Assembly: GCA_016789905.1 (NCBI GenBank)
Contig: JAEUQC010000039.1
Location: forward strand, 1-62,480
Length of the DNA stretch: 62,480 bases
Source: Bryobacterales bacterium
GTDB taxonomy: Bacteria > Acidobacteriota > Terriglobia > Bryobacterales > Bryobacteraceae
Direction of reading: 5' to 3'
This document shows, one piece after another, positions 48,203 through 57,800 of this stretch; positions within the stretch are counted from its first letter, which is position 1, and each line of letters opens with the position of its first letter. A model generated the notes under the pieces. That model was not told the DNA's origin. It saw nothing but the letters and a program-made list of their open reading frames with translations, and ran no database searches. The translations under genes and the position numbers were made by a program.

Positions 48203-48880
48203 ATGCAGGTTCAGTCTCCAGCACGCGTCTGCGAAGCGCGCGACCTTGGTCGTATGCGTTGGGCAGAGGCGTATGCGCTGCAGCAGGAACTGGGCGAGCA
48301 GCGCAAGCGGCAGGAGGTTCCGGACCAGTTGCTGCTGGTGGAGCATCCGCACGTGGTGACGATGGGCCGGAACGGGCATATGAAGAACCTGATCGCGGGA
48401 GAAGAGATTCTCTCGCGGACCGGGATCGACTTTCACCACACGAACCGCGGCGGCGACGTGACGTACCATGGGCCGGGGCAGTTGGTGGGGTATCCGATAT
48501 TGGACTTGAACGAATGGAAACGCGACGTCCACGCCTATGTGCGCGCGGTGGAGGATGTGATCATCCGGACCATCGGCGTATTCGGGCTGGAGGGCGGGCG
48601 CGTGGAGGGTGCGACCGGCGTCTGGGTAAACGGCGCGAAGGTTTGCGCGATTGGCGTCCACATCAGCCGCTGGGTCACCTCCCACGGGTTCGCGCTGAAC
48701 GTGGAAACGGATTTGCAGTACTTCCAATACATCATCCCTTGTGGACTGACCTTGCCGGTCACGTCCATGAGGGCACTCGGCGTATCGGCTAGCATGGACG
48801 AAGTGAAGCTAGTGCTGCGCCGGCAGTTCGAAACGGTTTTTGGCTACGAAACGGAGAAACAGGCATGTCTGATGTCGTAA
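48203..48880 (+). CDS. lipB: Octanoyltransferase LipB
   Basis: LipB moves octanoate from acyl carrier protein to the lipoyl domains of E2 and GcvH. The 225-residue product has LLVEHPHVVTMGRNGHMKNL, TNRGGDVTYHGPGQLVGYPIL, and the active Lys in GVWVNGAKVCAIGVHISRWVT. The nucleophile Cys is in QYIIPCGLTLPVTSM. ATG 48203 is preferred over an upstream TTG. It lies 13 bases after lpd and overlaps the E2 gene by 16 bases, so the E2 substrate, its modifying enzyme and E3 are produced together. Confidence 0.94.
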   Translation: MQVQSPARVCEARDLGRMRWAEAYALQQELGEQRKRQEVPDQLLLVEHPHVVTMGRNGHMKNLIAGEEILSRTGIDFHHTNRGGDVTYHGPGQLVGYPILDLNEWKRDVHAYVRAVEDVIIRTIGVFGLEGGRVEGATGVWVNGAKVCAIGVHISRWVTSHGFALNVETDLQYFQYIIPCGLTLPVTSMRALGVSASMDEVKLVLRRQFETVFGYETEKQACLMS

Positions 48881-50202
48881 TGCCCCAGATGGGCGAAAGC
48901 ATTGTTGAGGGGACGTTGACGCGCTGGCTGAAGAAGCCGGGTGACCGGGTGGAGCGCGACGAACCCTTGTTTGAAATTTCGACGGATAAGGTCGATACGG
49001 AGATCCCGTCGCCCGCGGCTGGCATTCTGTCCGAAGTGTTGGTGCAGGAAGGTCAGACGGTTGCCATCAATACGGTGGTGGCGCGGCTGAGCGATGGGGC
49101 GGCGGCGCCTGCTCCTGTTCCGGCGGCGGCCCCTGTTGTCGCGGCTCCGGCTCCGGCACCGGTTGTGGAAACGCCGGCCCCCGTCGCCGCACCAGTTCCA
49201 GTGGCGGCGCCCGCGCCGTCTGTTGAAGACCTGGGCCCGTTGTCGCCGCTGGTGCGGAAGATGGCGCGCGAAAACGATATCGATCTTTCGACCATCACCG
49301 GTACGGGCGCCGGTGGACGGATTACCAAAGAAGACGTGGAAGCGAAGCTGGGCGGCGCGGCCCCCGCGCGTGTGGCGGCTCCAGTCGCTCCTGCTCCGGT
49401 GGCGCCTCCCGCTCCGGCCGTTGCCGCGCCGGCGCCAGTGCCTGCTCCAACTCCCGCGCCGGCCGCGCCGGCCTATGCTCCGCCTCCGCCACGGGCTGAA
49501 GCGGCGAAGATTCGTGTGGAACCGATGTCGACGATGCGGAAGAAGATTGCCGAGCACATGTCGCACTCCATGCACACGTCGGCGCACGTGACGACGGTTC
49601 ACAAAGTGGACATGACGGCGGTGGCGAAGATTCGCGAGAAGAGCAAGGCCGCGTTTCAGGCGCAGTATGGCTTCAGCCTGACGTTCCTGCCGTTCGTGGC
49701 GGCGGCGACCTGCAAGGCGCTGCGGGAATTCCCGATTTTGAATGCATCGATTGACGGGACCAACATCCTGTACCACAACGACATCAACATGGGCTTCGCG
49801 GTGGCGCTGGACAACGGCAGCGGGCTGATAGTACCGGTGATTCAGAACGCCGATGAGAAGAACGTGACGGGCTTGCAGCGGTCGATTGTGGACTTGGCGG
49901 CGCGGGCGCGTTCGCGGCAGTTGAAGCCGGAAGAGGTGAAGGGCGGTACGTTCGCGATCACAAACTTCGGTTCGTTCGGGAGCGTTTTCGCGACACCGGT
50001 GATCAACCAGCCGAACGTCGGCATTCTAGGCGTGGGCACGGTGGAGAAGACGCCGGTGGTGATCAATGACGCCATCGCCATTCGCTCCATCTGCTACCTG
50101 GCGCTTACGTTCGACCACCGGTTGATTGATGGCGCGCTGGCGGATATGTTCACGGGCCGGATTAAGCAGTTGCTGGAGAACTGGACCGATTCGGTTCTGT
50201 AG
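48865..50202 (+). CDS. 2-oxoacid dehydrogenase E2 component (dihydrolipoamide acyltransferase)
   Basis: A 445-residue E2. Its lipoyl domain (VVMPQMGESIVEGTLTRW) has the lipoylated Lys in ISTDKVDTEIPSPAAG near residue 42. An Ala/Pro-rich linker follows, then the E3-binding domain with PLVRKMARENDIDLSTITG and GGRITKEDVEAKL. After a second Ala/Pro linker, the catalytic domain has MRKKIAEHMSHSMHTSAHV and the catalytic FDHRLIDGALADMF near 417. The sequence resembles SucB as well as branched-chain or pyruvate E2, so the substrate is left open. E1 is not in the window. Confidence 0.92.
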   Translation: MSDVVMPQMGESIVEGTLTRWLKKPGDRVERDEPLFEISTDKVDTEIPSPAAGILSEVLVQEGQTVAINTVVARLSDGAAAPAPVPAAAPVVAAPAPAPVVETPAPVAAPVPVAAPAPSVEDLGPLSPLVRKMARENDIDLSTITGTGAGGRITKEDVEAKLGGAAPARVAAPVAPAPVAPPAPAVAAPAPVPAPTPAPAAPAYAPPPPRAEAAKIRVEPMSTMRKKIAEHMSHSMHTSAHVTTVHKVDMTAVAKIREKSKAAFQAQYGFSLTFLPFVAAATCKALREFPILNASIDGTNILYHNDINMGFAVALDNGSGLIVPVIQNADEKNVTGLQRSIVDLAARARSRQLKPEEVKGGTFAITNFGSFGSVFATPVINQPNVGILGVGTVEKTPVVINDAIAIRSICYLALTFDHRLIDGALADMFTGRIKQLLENWTDSVL

Positions 50203-50222
50203 TTTTGTTTTTGGTTAGCAGG

Positions 50223-50255
50223 CGGCCGCGCTCCTTTGGGGGCGTGGCCGTTTTT
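50223..50255 (+). terminator. Rho-independent terminator of the lpd-lipB-E2 operon
   Basis: An 11-bp stem (CGGCCGCGCTC with GGGCGTGGCCG, two G-U pairs), a 6-base loop and a TTTTT run lie 20 bases after the E2 stop. It also faces the convergent hydrolase gene. Confidence 0.7.
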
Positions 50256-50287
50256 GCGAACGATTTGCAGCCTAACCCAACCCCGGT

Positions 50288-52249
50288 TTACCGGACTAGC
50301 GGCTCGCCCATGGCGTCAACCTTCGAGCGGATGGTGACACGGCGGGGGGCGATGACTTTCACCAGGTCCGGGAGGTCGTAGTCGCGGATGGCGCCCTGGG
50401 CGACGTGCTCAAAGACGCGGCGGTGAATCCTGGTGTCGATGATTGACTGGTAGGACGCCAACAGTCCATCGAGTTCAACTGCCTGGATGCGTTTATCGAA
50501 CGCGGCTGCATAGAGCATGGGTACGCTCGCGCGGCCGATGCCGATGGCTTCAATCGATTTCGAGTCGACATCCATTCGCGCGGCGAGCATGTCCACGGCG
50601 CGGGTGATGTCGAGCGCCCTCATGCCAACCATTGTTCTGCCGATCAGCAGCGCGGCCTGGATGCTGGCAGCGTCCCCGAACCACGGATCATTGGTTCGTT
50701 CGGAAGCCAATTCGCCCAAACCGCGGATGTCTATGGCCAACACGATCTTCCCTTCCGCCATCCACTGGTCCAACTTCGCCGCGGCCATCGCCTTGCCTCC
50801 GCCATCGGCATATACCACGGCTTTCCGCATCCCGGACCCGCTCGCGGGAATTGCCAGCACGGCGGGAATGGAGATGCCGGGTTCGCTCTCGTATACGAAC
50901 TTCTCGATGCGATAGCCGGTGCGATGGATGACTCCATATGGAGTCACAGGCGGCGCGCCGGCGCCGGGCGAGAATCCGGTTCGCTTTCGGGCGGAAGTTG
51001 CGACGTCTGGTGCGCTGCCGCGGACCGATGTTGCGCGCCGTTGGTTCAGGGTGAATACCGTGTCGCCGCCAACCTGACCGCGCTCCGTGCATTGGAGTTC
51101 GGCTTCGGTGGCTAGCGGGAACTTGGGTTCGATCCCGTCGTCCTCCACACCTTTCAGCCACTTGCTCATCCACGCATAGGCGGCCAACCGGCGCGGGAGC
51201 GTGTAGCCGTGGCCGTCATCGGCTTCCACCATTTTCAATTTGTCCTCAGCCCCGATGGCGTCGTAGACCGTTTTGGCTTCGGCAAAAGTTGCTCGGGCGC
51301 CTCCAATGGGAAAGAAGTCGCGGATGGCGGAGAGGACCAGATAGGGTTTGGGGGCGAAGGCGTAGAGGAAGTCCGGAAAATCGTAACCGAGGTTCAAGAA
51401 CGGCGGAAGGTTCTGTTCAGCGTCCTGTGGGCCGAGTTGGGCCAGGAGGCGGGTCCAGTTGGTGATGTAGCAACTGGGGGCGGCCACTTTGAGCCGATCG
51501 TCAATGGCTGCCAGGTATGCCGTATGGGTGCCGCCGCCGGAGTTTCCAGTTACGCCGATTCGATTTGCGTCCACTTCGGGCCGGGAGGCGAGATAGTCGA
51601 GCGCGCGGATGCCATCCCAGATCGTGTAGCGGGCGAAGCTTTCGCCGGTTACAAGGGTCTGTACGCCGAGCATGGTGTGCTCGCGGGTGGACTGGACCAG
51701 GCGGGAGGCGCGGAGGTCTGGATCAAAGAACTGCACGCGTTCGCCCTGGCCGGCGGTGTCCCAGGCGAGGGCTACGAAGCCTTTCGTAGCAAAGCTGCCA
51801 AGGACGTACTGCCAGGCTTCATGGGACTTGGCGCCGGCCTCGTGGCCGAGCGGGAAGAGAATGGCCGGGTAGGGGCCCTTGCCCCTTTTGGGGATATACA
51901 GATTGGCGGTGACGAAGAAGTCGGGCTGGCTTTCGAAGATCACCTTTTCGATGCGGAAGTGTTCGCGCTCAATGTGGCCGACGGTGCGGGCGTTGATCGG
52001 AGTGCGTTCGGGGAGCCCGCCGATGTTGGAGATTACCTGTTCGCGAAAGGCGGCGGCGCGTGATTTGACGGCGGCGAGGTTTGCGAGTTTCGGGCGTTGG
52101 GACAAGTGGCGGGCCGCTTCGGAGCGGAGCCAGAGGGGGAGTTGCTGGGGCAAGTCGCGGAGTTCGCCGATGCTCTTGGCGAAGTTGAGATCGTCGGCGG
52201 GCTGGGCGATTAGCGGGATAGACAGCGCGATGAGGATAACTGAACGCAT
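50288..52249 (-). CDS. Exported double alpha/beta hydrolase (acetyl-xylan-esterase-like)
   Basis: ATG 52249 gives 653 residues beginning with a signal peptide (SVILIALSIPLIAQ). The first hydrolase domain (about 90-390) has the nucleophile elbow RIGVTGNSGGGTHTAYLAA, oxyanion-type ILFPLGHEAG and a final DDGHGYTLP. A second, similar domain follows (about 440-650), but its elbow reads IEAIGIGRASVPMLYAAA, with Gly where the Ser should be, so it is probably inactive or structural. Similar two-domain proteins occur in Solibacter and planctomycetes and are annotated as acetylxylan or alpha/beta hydrolases. Confidence 0.8.
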   Translation of the reverse strand: MRSVILIALSIPLIAQPADDLNFAKSIGELRDLPQQLPLWLRSEAARHLSQRPKLANLAAVKSRAAAFREQVISNIGGLPERTPINARTVGHIEREHFRIEKVIFESQPDFFVTANLYIPKRGKGPYPAILFPLGHEAGAKSHEAWQYVLGSFATKGFVALAWDTAGQGERVQFFDPDLRASRLVQSTREHTMLGVQTLVTGESFARYTIWDGIRALDYLASRPEVDANRIGVTGNSGGGTHTAYLAAIDDRLKVAAPSCYITNWTRLLAQLGPQDAEQNLPPFLNLGYDFPDFLYAFAPKPYLVLSAIRDFFPIGGARATFAEAKTVYDAIGAEDKLKMVEADDGHGYTLPRRLAAYAWMSKWLKGVEDDGIEPKFPLATEAELQCTERGQVGGDTVFTLNQRRATSVRGSAPDVATSARKRTGFSPGAGAPPVTPYGVIHRTGYRIEKFVYESEPGISIPAVLAIPASGSGMRKAVVYADGGGKAMAAAKLDQWMAEGKIVLAIDIRGLGELASERTNDPWFGDAASIQAALLIGRTMVGMRALDITRAVDMLAARMDVDSKSIEAIGIGRASVPMLYAAAFDKRIQAVELDGLLASYQSIIDTRIHRRVFEHVAQGAIRDYDLPDLVKVIAPRRVTIRSKVDAMGEPLVR

Positions 52250-52279
52250 GGGGCTTCCTGTTAATGTAGCAGTGAGAAC

Positions 52280-53317
52280 ATGCGACGGCGGATACTGGCG
52301 GCGATGTGGCTGGCGTTGGCGGCGCGAGGCGCCGGCGTTGATGAGTTGTTGGAGCGGCTGGAGCGGACCTCGCGAACGCAGGCGCCGCTGGCGCATATAG
52401 ACACGCTACTATCCGCCGCGGAAGTGTTGCCGTTGGACGAACCCCGGCGCAGGTTGATCGGTTTGGCAGTCTCCCTATTGGGCGCCATACGGGAAGAGGA
52501 GCCACGCTATTTTTATTTGGCGGCAGCGGCGCATCTGCTGACCCGGCAGGACCGCGCGGAAGCGGAACAGATTTGTCTGCGGATTCCGGTTCGTCAATCG
52601 GCCAGATGGCGCGCCGATTACCGCGGACGTTGCTGGCAGTTTTTGGTGGCGCAATCGAATCAGAAGCGCGCGACGGTGATGAAGGGGCTGCAGATGGGGG
52701 CGTTTCAGATACCGGAAGCGCTTGTCCTGATGGAGGCGGACCCGGCGAATGGCGCCGACATATTGCAGCTACTGATGACTTCGTTCCCGCGACGGAATGC
52801 GGCGCCGGAGGACGTGATGTTGCTGGACAAAACGGCACGAGTGATGGCGCCGTTCAACCTTGGACTGGCGCGCGAAGCGGCCCTGTTGCTGCGGCAGGCC
52901 CCGCCTGTTCCAGAGCCGGCCGCGGAGCCCGAAGAGCCCCCCGCGGTGGACCGGGCGGAAGGGCTTTTCCGCGCCGCGGACGACTTCGGGCTGCCGCCGG
53001 GCGAGCGATCTACGCGGCTGTTGAAGGTGCTGAACGCGACACCAGGGATGGCGAATTATGCGCGAAGGTTGCAGTTGCAGACGTATTTGACGGCATGGTT
53101 CACCGCGGAAGGTGCGACGGGGACTGCCACGAAAGCAGCAGAGTTGCTGGATGCGTCGCTGCGCTTGTGCAAGGACGAAACGTGTTTAGCTAGTATCGAT
53201 GAACTGGTGGAGTTCATAGTCAAAAACCGGATTGACCCGGAAAACCTGCGTGTTCGTCATGCCTCCCTGGCGGCGCGGTTGTTGCTGTGGGAGCTGCGAA
53301 TTCTGCTGGAGCGTTGA
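52280..53317 (+). CDS. Exported helical protein of an unrecognised family (paralogue 1)
   Basis: A 345-residue protein with a short signal-like N-terminus (RRRILAAMWLALAARGAG), then an all-helical region, a Pro/Glu linker (PPVPEPAAEPEEPPA near 210-225), and a second helical region with CKDETC and an end IDPENLRVRHASLAARLL. The next gene repeats this whole plan with recognisable identity, so the two are a tandem duplication. I do not recognise the family. A divergent 30-base gap separates it from the hydrolase gene. Confidence 0.65.
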   Translation: MRRRILAAMWLALAARGAGVDELLERLERTSRTQAPLAHIDTLLSAAEVLPLDEPRRRLIGLAVSLLGAIREEEPRYFYLAAAAHLLTRQDRAEAEQICLRIPVRQSARWRADYRGRCWQFLVAQSNQKRATVMKGLQMGAFQIPEALVLMEADPANGADILQLLMTSFPRRNAAPEDVMLLDKTARVMAPFNLGLAREAALLLRQAPPVPEPAAEPEEPPAVDRAEGLFRAADDFGLPPGERSTRLLKVLNATPGMANYARRLQLQTYLTAWFTAEGATGTATKAAELLDASLRLCKDETCLASIDELVEFIVKNRIDPENLRVRHASLAARLLLWELRILLER

Positions 53318-53320
53318 ACT

Positions 53321-54184
53321 ATGTTACTTGCAACGGCGGCGACCGTGTTATCCCTGCTACAGCGCATCGAGGAGGCGTCTCATGCCGAGCCGCCGATTTT
53401 CCAGGTGGAGACGCTGCTGCAAACAGCGAGACTATTGAAGGGCGAGCCGCGCGCCCGTTTTGCGGCGAGTGCTCTGCGGGCGAACGCCGCCGTGCGGGAC
53501 GAAGCGTCGCGCGAAACGTATCAGATGCAAGCGGCGTGGCTGCTGGACAAGCCCGCGGCCGGGGCGTTATGCCGCGAGATTCAGGGGCCGGGCGCGGCGC
53601 GGTGTTGGGCGCGGGTGGACGTGTTGGAAGCGGTGCGCGTGTTGAGCTACTTCGAATCCGAACTGCGCGGAGAGGCATCGGAGATACTGGCGGCGAAAGA
53701 CGTGGCGCTGGCGGAGGCGCTGGTGGGGAAGTGGCAGAAAAAGACGCCCGCTCCGCCGAAAAAGAAGCCAGCCGGCGCGCCTGCCGAGATCGAGCGAAAG
53801 ATGAATCGCGTAGACGACGAGCGCACCAGTGACGCAGAACGGTCCAGACTATTGCGCGAGGTATTGGAGGCATCCGATACGATCGTTGACCCGACGGAAC
53901 GGCTGATGCACGAAGGTGTCATCACTGCATGGTTTGCCGAAAATAGGGAAGAGGCGACGGCGGCGCTTGCGGCGGCGAAACTGCACCGGACTTTCGCCGC
54001 AATTTGCCAATGTGAGGACGGACAGTGCGACTCCGTGGCGGGACGGGCGGAGTGTTCGGAGAACATCGACTTTTTTGTAGAGTTTCTGGCGGAGAAGAGA
54101 ATTGATCCGGCGGTGTTGCGGATCCGTCATCCGTCCCTGGCGGCCAGGGCGTTGGTGGTGAAGCTGAAAGAGGCAATGCAATGA
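53321..54184 (+). CDS. Exported helical protein of an unrecognised family (paralogue 2)
   Basis: A 287-residue paralogue of the preceding gene, 3 bases downstream. It has the same order of parts: an N-terminal helical pair (LLQRIEEASHAEPP), a linker that is Lys/Pro-rich (KKTPAPPKKKPAGAP) instead of acidic, then HRTFAAICQCEDGQCD. It ends IDPAVLRIRHPSLAARALV, matching the other protein almost residue by residue. Its stop overlaps the DinB-like gene (ATGA), making a three-gene unit. Function unknown. Confidence 0.65.
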   Translation: MLLATAATVLSLLQRIEEASHAEPPIFQVETLLQTARLLKGEPRARFAASALRANAAVRDEASRETYQMQAAWLLDKPAAGALCREIQGPGAARCWARVDVLEAVRVLSYFESELRGEASEILAAKDVALAEALVGKWQKKTPAPPKKKPAGAPAEIERKMNRVDDERTSDAERSRLLREVLEASDTIVDPTERLMHEGVITAWFAENREEATAALAAAKLHRTFAAICQCEDGQCDSVAGRAECSENIDFFVEFLAEKRIDPAVLRIRHPSLAARALVVKLKEAMQ

Positions 54185-54672
54185 TTGGACACACATTCAC
54201 GGCAACGGCGGCGAACATCGTGACGCAGCACGCGGCGCGCATTGACGCCTGTTTGGCCAAACTGACCGAAGAGCAAATATGGGCGCGAGGTGGCGACCAC
54301 GAAAATGCCGTGGGTAACCTGGTGCTGCACTTGTGCGGGAACCTGCGGCAGTACACACGCCACGCGATAGTGGGAGACGCCGATGCGCGGCGTCGCGACG
54401 AGGAGTTCAATGCGGCAGGAGGCGGCGGTCTGCGGGAGTTGTTGACAATGGTTGCGGCGGACGCGGCGTCAATCATTCGTGGCGTGAGTGACGAACGGTT
54501 GCGGGAGAGAATTGTGGTGCAAAACCGGGAGATGACGGTGCTGGAGGCGATCTTCAAGACCACTGAGCACTTTGCGCTTCACACAGGGCAGATCATCTTT
54601 GCCACCAAGCAACTCACCGGGGAGGCGACGGGTTTCTTCACGCATGTTCGCGCGAAGGGAGCCGGGGCGTAG
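54181..54672 (+). CDS. DinB-like (DUF1572) metal-dependent protein
   Basis: A 163-residue four-helix protein of the DinB/DUF1572 type. The likely metal-binding histidines are in NLVLHLCGNLRQYTRHAI and TEHFALHTGQIIFATKQL. Relatives include bacillithiol transferases and proteins of unknown use. The ATG overlaps the stop of the second paralogue. The three genes are read together. Confidence 0.8.
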   Translation: MIGHTFTATAANIVTQHAARIDACLAKLTEEQIWARGGDHENAVGNLVLHLCGNLRQYTRHAIVGDADARRRDEEFNAAGGGGLRELLTMVAADAASIIRGVSDERLRERIVVQNREMTVLEAIFKTTEHFALHTGQIIFATKQLTGEATGFFTHVRAKGAGA

Positions 54673-54831
54673 CGGGCGTGCCCGGCGGAACTGTCAAGGA
54701 TTCTGTCTCGACCGTTGGCCCTGGTATCCTGCCATTCGCTATTGTGGCCACTACGCGAGGATGCTGCTTCCGTCCGCGCGCGCAGCGTTATGAGATGGGT
54801 TAGGCGCGGGCACCCCTCTGTTCTGCCCCCC

Positions 54832-54874
54832 AAAGAAAAAGGCCCGGTACGCGCCTCGCGGCGCGTACCGGGCC
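54832..54874 (-). terminator. Rho-independent terminator of the TonB-receptor gene
   Basis: Read on the minus strand, a perfect 15-bp GC-rich stem (GGCCCGGTACGCGCC and its complement) closed by a GCGA tetraloop is followed by a T-rich tail (TTTTTCTTTG). It lies 20 bases after the stop at 54894. The remaining sequence between 54673 and this hairpin contains no gene that I can see. Confidence 0.8.
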
Positions 54875-54893
54875 CGATTTCTAACCCTCCGCC

Positions 54894-57800
54894 CTAGAAG
54901 TAGAGCTTCAGGGCCATCTGCATGGAACGCGGCGAATTCAGCAGGTCGCCCGATCCGGTGAGCTGGCCAAACTGGTTGCTCTGGATCTGCAGGCTGCCGG
55001 TGCCGAACCGGACGCGATTGAACGCATTGAACGCTTCGGCACGGAAGTCCAGCCGGATCTGCTCCTTGATCTGGAATGTCTTCGAAACCGAAATGTTCTC
55101 GTTATAGTTTCCGAACTGACGGAAGTTCGGGTTGTAGCGGGTCTGGTTGCCAAACGTGTTCGCGGGTTGGGCCGGGAAGAAGTTGGCCGGTTGCACGAAA
55201 CGGTCTACTGCCGGATCGAACGAATCGCCTTTGAGCGGCGCGCGCCATCCGTCGTAGCTGGAAACGATGGGCCGCAGTCCGCCGCTGAACAATGGCATGG
55301 AGTTGCTGGTGCCCAGGCCAAGCGGAGTGCCGCTGGAGTAGTAGGCGATGCCGGAGACACGCCAGCCTCCAACGATGGCATCCGCCACAGCGTTGCCGGC
55401 CAGGAACTTCTTTCCCTTGCCGAAAGGCAGGTCATACACCGTACCGATCTTGAAGTTATGCGTTACGTCGTACTGCCCGATGGACTTTTCCAATCCACGG
55501 TTGAAATGATCCATCGCCGCGCCGCCAATCCAATAGCTGTCGGCATCGGTGAGCAGCTTCGAGAAGACGTAGGAAGTCTGGAACTGCAGGCCTCCGGAGT
55601 ACCGCTTTTCAAATCGAATCATTCCAGCGTGGTAGGTAGAGTGCCCCGAATGGTCTCCGCCGCCGCTGCCTGTGTCGATGGCGTTGTACTGCGGATAGGG
55701 ACGTAAAGAGCGGCCGACCGTGGCCTGCGTTCCCCAACCGCCCGTGCCGCGTAGTCCACTGGGTTCGGCAAACGATGGGTAGGGAAGGCGAATGCCCGCG
55801 GCGACAGCGGCCGGGGATGTGATGGATGAATTCAGCAACGTAGCGCCATACTGCGTGAGGAACTGCGGGTTCAACTGGTTGTAGTTGAGCAGTCCCGCCT
55901 GCAGGCCGGACCCCAGCGATGCGTTGTAGGACGTTTCCATAACCATCGTTGGAGACAACTGACGTTGGATGGAGAGGTTCCACGTGACGAAGGCCGGAGG
56001 CCGAGTGGCTTCGCTGCCCTGCCACCAGGGCATGGAGTCACGATTGGCGAAACTGGGGTTGATGAACGGGGGAGCCGACCAGGCGGGCAGTCCGTTCCTG
56101 ACCAGATACGACGGCTGGTTACCGTTAGTCGTGTCGGGGAAGTTTAGGCCCAGGGTGAATCCACGTTGGTGCGTGGAGCCGGTGACCGTAGTGATGTTGC
56201 CGTAGCTCAAGCCGGCCGAAGCGCGGATGACCGTTTTGTCTTTGTAGGTGTAGGCCATGCCGAAGCGCGGGCCAAATGCCTTGAAGTAGCTATCGGCAAG
56301 AGTGCGTGTTCCTTCGCGGCCTTCGCCCTTGCCCGCGTAGATCAGTGCGCCGGGCAGGTTGCCGGCGAGAGGGTTGGGCCGCGTCGGAGAGAAGTCGCTC
56401 CAGTGGTCGTTCTCGCCGGTCGGCGGCAACGCTGTTTCCCAGCGGATGCCGAGGTTGATCATGAGGTTCGGCCGGGCGCGCCAGTCTGTCTGCACGAATC
56501 CTGCGTAGGAGGGCCACTGCTGGCCGATGTAGCGAACGGTTTCGGCGACGCCGTCGGCGGCGTAGCCCAGAAGCATGGAGGCGATGGGGCTGCCGCCGGC
56601 GGTCGTAAAGTTGGTATCACCTTGTCCGCGGCCGGTGTGTTTAAAGTCAAACGTCATGCAACCGGAGACGCATTGACGGCCAAAGCCATTGTAAAACTGG
56701 TACAGTGCTTGTCCGCCGAACTTGATGGTATGTTTGCCCTTGATGATGGTGACATCATTGGCGAACTGCTTAATGAAGTTCTCCGAACCGTTATTGGCAC
56801 GGCCGCCCCACTGGCTGTATCCGTTGGAGAAGTTCATATTGACGAGGTTTTGCGAACAGTCGGCCACATTGATTGCACAGAAGCGCGACTTCCAATCGAT
56901 GCCGCTGAGGACGGTGGCCTGTGGCGGGTCGTGGTTCTCTTTCCAGTTGTTACCGCCGCCATAGAAATGATTGAAGATCGTCGGCGAAATATTCCAGTCC
57001 CAGCTTCCGCGGAAAACGTCGGAGAAACGGCGCGTGTCGTTAAAGTTCACAAACAGGCCCGGAAGATCGGCGGCGCCATTTGGTCCGGGGTTTTCATAGG
57101 ACCGGTTGTAGCCCCAGTAGCCGGAGATCCGGTGCTTGTCGTTGAACACATGATCTCCCTTCACGCTGAACTTGGTGTTGGGCCGGACCACCGTGCCCTG
57201 CGTAACCAGATAATTATTTTGCACGTAGCCGACCGTGCCCGGGGCCGCTCCATTGTTAGGCGTGGGAACCGTGTCGCTGCGGAAGACACCAAGTGCTTTC
57301 ACAATCTCCGGATCGAACATGCTGGCTGGAATCTGGTTGTTCGGGAAAGGTTGCCGTGTTACGAGGCCTGCGGCGTTTGTCGTTTGCGTCGTGGGATTAT
57401 AGATCGGGATTTGCGCCCCGGCTGCGTTCACCCAGTTGCGGAAGTCGCCGTTATACATTTCCGGCGTCGGGACGGTTCGCTGTGTTCCCGTTGCGCCCGC
57501 GCGGTTCCGAAATGCTTCATACGAGGTGAAGAAGAAGGTCTTGTTCTTTCCATTGTAGAGTTTGGGAATGACCACAGGGCCACCGGCGGAGAAGCCGAAA
57601 TCGTGCTGTTTGTAGACTGGCCGGGCGATGCCGCGGGAATTGTTGAAAAAGTTGTTCGCATCCAGTGCATTGTTCCGCATGAATTCGTACACCGAACCAT
57701 GCAGGTTGTTCGTGCCGGACTTGGAGGCGAAGCTCATGATACCTCCTGTGGCTTGGCCGAACTCAGCCTTAAAGCCATTTGTGTCCACGGTGAACTCCGT

